NCBI GenBank assembly: GCA_018224505.1
Contig: JAGTVD010000248.1
Span: forward strand, 1 to 7,909
Source: Desulfatitalea sp.
GTDB taxonomy: Bacteria; Desulfobacterota; Desulfobacteria; Desulfobacterales; Desulfosarcinaceae
Length of the DNA: 7,909 bases
Direction: 5' to 3'
In this document: in pieces, positions 5,561 to 7,909 of the stretch
Position numbering within the stretch: the stretch's first letter is position 1
Layout: every line of letters starts with the position of its first letter
Made by a program: the position numbers and the translations under genes
Notes under the pieces: generated by a model
Databases searched by the model: none
The model's input: the letters and a program-made list of their open reading frames with translations, nothing else
Told to the model about the DNA's origin: nothing

Positions 5561-6592
5561 ATGACCCCGAAAACCCATAAGCGTCTTTTTCTTTTCGGCT
5601 TGCTGGCGGCAACGATGCTGCTGTTTTCCGCGGGGTGTGCCCATGTGGGCCCGCGGACCGAAGCGCTCAACGAAACACAGATCATCGTCGATTTTTTTGA
5701 AAGCGAGCGGGACTACATACACGAGAGCCCGCCGTTTATCATGACCGCCCAGGCGTTAAGAACCAACCTGCTCACCAAGCCGAAGCAACAGTACCTGATT
5801 GACATCCGCTCACCGGAGGCCTTTGCCCGGGGACACATCCGGGGGGCGGTCCATGTGCCTTTCGAACAGCTATACACGCACATCAAAGGGATTGATGCCA
5901 AGTCGTATGAAAACATCGTGTTGATCTGTTTCGCGGGGCAAGCCACGGGTTATGCCGTATCTCTGCTGCGGGCCGTGGGACATGAAAACGTGGTGTCCCT
6001 GAAGTGGGGCATCGGTTCCTGGGCCTCGGTTTTCGCCGAGGAGTCCTGGCTTAGAAACATCAGCAACGCTCGTGCCGACGAGTTTGTCACCACGCCCTCA
6101 CCGCCAAAGAACCCGCCCGGTGAACTGCCCCGCATTCACACCGGCAAAACCACCCCCCAGGAAATTATTGAGGCCCGTGTTCAACAACTGTTCGAGGAGG
6201 GTTTCGGCCCGGTGATGCTGGGGCAATGCTGCCTGTTCAACGATTTTTACAGCAACGGCGGTTTTTACGTGATCAGCTACTGGACACCCGAGCTCTACCT
6301 CAACCCGGGACACACCGCGGGCGCCATAAACTACCCGCCAGGGGAAAAACCGTTCAGGACCACCACCCACCTCAAGACCCTTTCCACCCGCATCCCCAAC
6401 CTTATCTACTGTTTTACCGGACAGACCAGCGCCTATATCGCCGGCTATCTGCGAATCCTGGGGTACGATGCACGTTCGCTGCTTTTCGGGGCCAATAGCA
6501 TGATCTATGACGAAATGAAAAAGAACAACGTGCCCAACACCTTCATCCCTGAAAAGGAGATCATGAACTACGATTACGTTCGGGGCAACTAG
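5561..6592 (+). CDS. Double-rhodanese-domain lipoprotein
   Basis: Rhodanese domains carry sulfur as a cysteine persulfide. This 343-residue protein has a signal peptide with a fair lipobox (FSAGC, lipidated Cys26), so it should be anchored to a membrane on the outer face. Domain 1 (about 60-165) has the DIRSPEAF strand and an active-site loop CFAGQATG starting at Cys123. Domain 2 (about 195-320) has a matching loop CFTGQTSA starting at Cys284, but its DIR-type segment is replaced by ISYWTPELY. Both loops keep the cysteine, whereas many tandem rhodaneses keep only one. A Cys223-Cys224 pair lies between them. AAGGAG six bases upstream fixes the start. It follows the multihaem cytochrome by 50 bases with no terminator, so the two are very probably co-transcribed. 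Rhodanese-like lipoproteins beside multihaem cytochromes recall the Geobacter ext electron-conduit clusters, but no porin gene is seen here. Confidence 0.9.
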   Translation: MTPKTHKRLFLFGLLAATMLLFSAGCAHVGPRTEALNETQIIVDFFESERDYIHESPPFIMTAQALRTNLLTKPKQQYLIDIRSPEAFARGHIRGAVHVPFEQLYTHIKGIDAKSYENIVLICFAGQATGYAVSLLRAVGHENVVSLKWGIGSWASVFAEESWLRNISNARADEFVTTPSPPKNPPGELPRIHTGKTTPQEIIEARVQQLFEEGFGPVMLGQCCLFNDFYSNGGFYVISYWTPELYLNPGHTAGAINYPPGEKPFRTTTHLKTLSTRIPNLIYCFTGQTSAYIAGYLRILGYDARSLLFGANSMIYDEMKKNNVPNTFIPEKEIMNYDYVRGN

Positions 6593-6713
6593 TCGAAGCC
6601 ATTGCCGGAGGATATCGACCGCCCATTGTCCCATTTATAAAACACGGTCCTATCTGACAAAGGTATCCATCCGGTCGGATCGCTCTTGGGAGAAAGACAA
6701 GGGGATGTTGCCA

Positions 6714-7634
6714 ATGAAAAGGCTACTCGCAGGATTGCTGTTGGTTTGTTTTGTGGCAACGCCCGCCTGCGTTCTGCCCAACGCAAGTTCTGTGGAAAAG
6801 CGACTGACCATTGGACTCGCACTTGGCTCGGGCGGCGCTGGTGGCCTGGCGCATATTGGGATGCTTCAGGTGTTCGACGAGCTCAATATCAAGCCCGACC
6901 GAATTGTCGGTACCAGTATAGGAGCCGTTATTGGAGGATTATATGCAGCTGGGTTGGATGCCGCAGTGATCCGGGACATCTTCGAGCAATTCGGTGGTTC
7001 CGAATTGGACGTTCTGACAAAATTGATGGAACCGACCTCAGCCTTGGATTTGGGTGATTTGGTCGATCTCGACATCAGTAACGGCGCATTATTTGATTCG
7101 AACGGTTTTCTCAAATTTCTGTTAAAAAAAATTTCCGCCCGCACCTTCAAAGAACTGGCGATACCGCTCGAGGTCATCTCTACGGACTATTGGACCGGGA
7201 AAACCGTTGTGCTTGACAGCGGAGATCTGTTTACCGCGATTCAGGCGAGCATGGCCGTTCCCGGGCTATTCACGCCCGTTGTCCAAAACGATCGGCTGTT
7301 GATAGACGGAGGCACTTCCAACCCATTGCCGTTTGATCAGCTTACCGGCAAATTTGACATCATCATCGCAATCGATGTTTCCGGCTCCAGGGACCCGGCC
7401 AGCAGGGATCAAGTCGGTTGGAGCGACTTGTTGTTCAACACTTTCGAAATTATGCAACAATCCATCATTGCTGAAAAGCGCCAACAAAAACAACCGCATA
7501 TATACATCAAGCCTGATATCCGCAACATCCGTTTGCTGCACTTCAATCGTATAGACGAGATCCTCGAGCAGGCGAAACCTGCTGCGAGTGAACTCAAGGA
7601 GCGTCTTGCTGCAAGACTTAAGGAAGCATCATAG
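6714..7634 (+). CDS. Secreted patatin-like phospholipase/lipid acyl hydrolase
   Basis: Patatin-family enzymes hydrolyse acyl esters of lipids with a Ser-Asp dyad. The 306-residue protein shows the glycine-rich oxyanion loop GSGGAGG (38-44) followed by LAHIGML, the nucleophile elbow GTSIG (66-70, Ser68) and the catalytic Asp198 in DGG (198-200). The domain covers about 31-210, with a helical, charged C-terminus. The N-terminus is a signal peptide (MKRLLAG and a hydrophobic run to about residue 18); Cys19 in ATPAC could be a lipid site, but Pro at -2 makes this doubtful. I chose the ATG at 6714, with AAGGGG nine bases upstream, over the in-frame ATG at 6705, which directly abuts that site. The 121-base gap after the rhodanese gene, without a terminator, leaves open whether it belongs to the same transcript. 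Codon use looks somewhat more AT-rich than its neighbours. Confidence 0.9.
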   Translation: MKRLLAGLLLVCFVATPACVLPNASSVEKRLTIGLALGSGGAGGLAHIGMLQVFDELNIKPDRIVGTSIGAVIGGLYAAGLDAAVIRDIFEQFGGSELDVLTKLMEPTSALDLGDLVDLDISNGALFDSNGFLKFLLKKISARTFKELAIPLEVISTDYWTGKTVVLDSGDLFTAIQASMAVPGLFTPVVQNDRLLIDGGTSNPLPFDQLTGKFDIIIAIDVSGSRDPASRDQVGWSDLLFNTFEIMQQSIIAEKRQQKQPHIYIKPDIRNIRLLHFNRIDEILEQAKPAASELKERLAARLKEAS

Positions 7635-7657
7635 GCGAACACTATATCCTACGAATA

Positions 7658-7675
7658 GAAACCTTTTTTGGTTTC
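7658..7675. repeat. Small hairpin with an all-T loop downstream of the patatin gene
   Basis: GAAACC (7658-7663) and GGTTTC (7670-7675) form a perfect 6-bp stem around six T residues, 24 bases past the patatin stop. Because the T run is in the loop, it is not a standard terminator by itself, though it may add to the stronger hairpin at 7699-7726. Confidence 0.35.
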
Positions 7676-7693
7676 AAGCGGTGAAAAGGGATT

Positions 7694-7814
<121 letters not shown>

Positions 7815-7826
7815 ACGCAAGCAGGC

Positions 7827-7855
7827 TGTTTAGCACTTCACCCGGGGGCTGTCAA
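7827..7855 (-). promoter_or_regulatory. Promoter of tRNA-Pro
   Basis: On the minus strand a perfect TTGACA (complement of 7850-7855) is followed by 17 bases and TAAACA (complement of 7827-7832), preceded by TGC as in an extended -10 element. The predicted start is about 6-8 bases before the mature tRNA 5' end, consistent with a tRNA primary transcript. The remaining bases to 7909 show no gene. Confidence 0.7.
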
Positions 7856-7909
7856 CCGGAGAATTTATCCGCAACCAAAGGCGACCCAAGGGCTTCGCCG
7901 GAAAGCGCC

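Noticed and set aside
6593..6619. GGCAA/TTGCC inverted repeat around the rhodanese stop codon
   Set aside because: Short arms, a 13-base loop and no T tract; not convincing as a terminator.
6613..6641. Possible promoter for the patatin gene (TATAAA at 6636-6641)
   Set aside because: The -10-like box is fair but no acceptable -35 hexamer lies 16-18 bases upstream, so I did not list it.

Overview
The window is high-GC bacterial DNA with dense coding and strong antisense shadow frames. It most resembles an anaerobic member of the Desulfobacterota (deltaproteobacteria, perhaps a Desulfosarcina/Desulfatitalea-type sulfate reducer). That placement is inferred from three things: an NrfHA-type nitrite reductase rather than the NrfABCD layout, a sigma54 activator with a cysteine-rich PAS domain, and many multihaem c-type cytochromes. 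No 16S or other phylogenetic marker is present, so it is tentative.

Layout. Positions 1-315 hold no gene: a possible plus-strand terminator, a GC-rich palindromic repeat, and a strong terminator for the minus-strand genes. On the minus strand follow nrfA (316-1794, pentahaem ammonia-forming nitrite reductase), nrfH (1849-2286, tetrahaem quinol dehydrogenase anchor), a good sigma70-type promoter (2360-2388), and a PAS/AAA+/Fis sigma54-dependent activator (2524-3930). A 233-bp divergent intergenic region then carries a consensus-matching sigma54 promoter (4060-4075) facing right. It drives a putative two-gene operon: a 448-residue multihaem cytochrome with ten CXXCH motifs plus one CX3CH (4164-5510), and a lipoprotein with two rhodanese domains (5561-6592). 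Further right are a secreted patatin-like lipid hydrolase (6714-7634), a bidirectional terminator (about 7694-7738), and a minus-strand tRNA-Pro(GGG) with its own promoter (7738-7855).

How the parts fit. NrfH would take electrons from menaquinol and pass them to NrfA, which reduces nitrite to ammonium outside the cytoplasmic membrane. The activator sits between nrfHA and the cytochrome-rhodanese pair. The only clear sigma54 promoter faces the cytochrome-rhodanese pair, so that pair is its most likely target, while nrfHA appears to have a housekeeping promoter. The pair is the most interesting part: an extracytoplasmic electron-transfer protein made together with a sulfur-handling (persulfide-forming) lipoprotein suggests respiration or detoxification of a sulfur, selenium or similar oxyanion, or sulfur-linked protection near nitrite/NO chemistry. 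The substrate cannot be read from the sequence.

The NrfA also lacks the usual calcium-site residues and has an arginine there, which places it with the calcium-independent NrfA subclass first described from Geobacter lovleyi.
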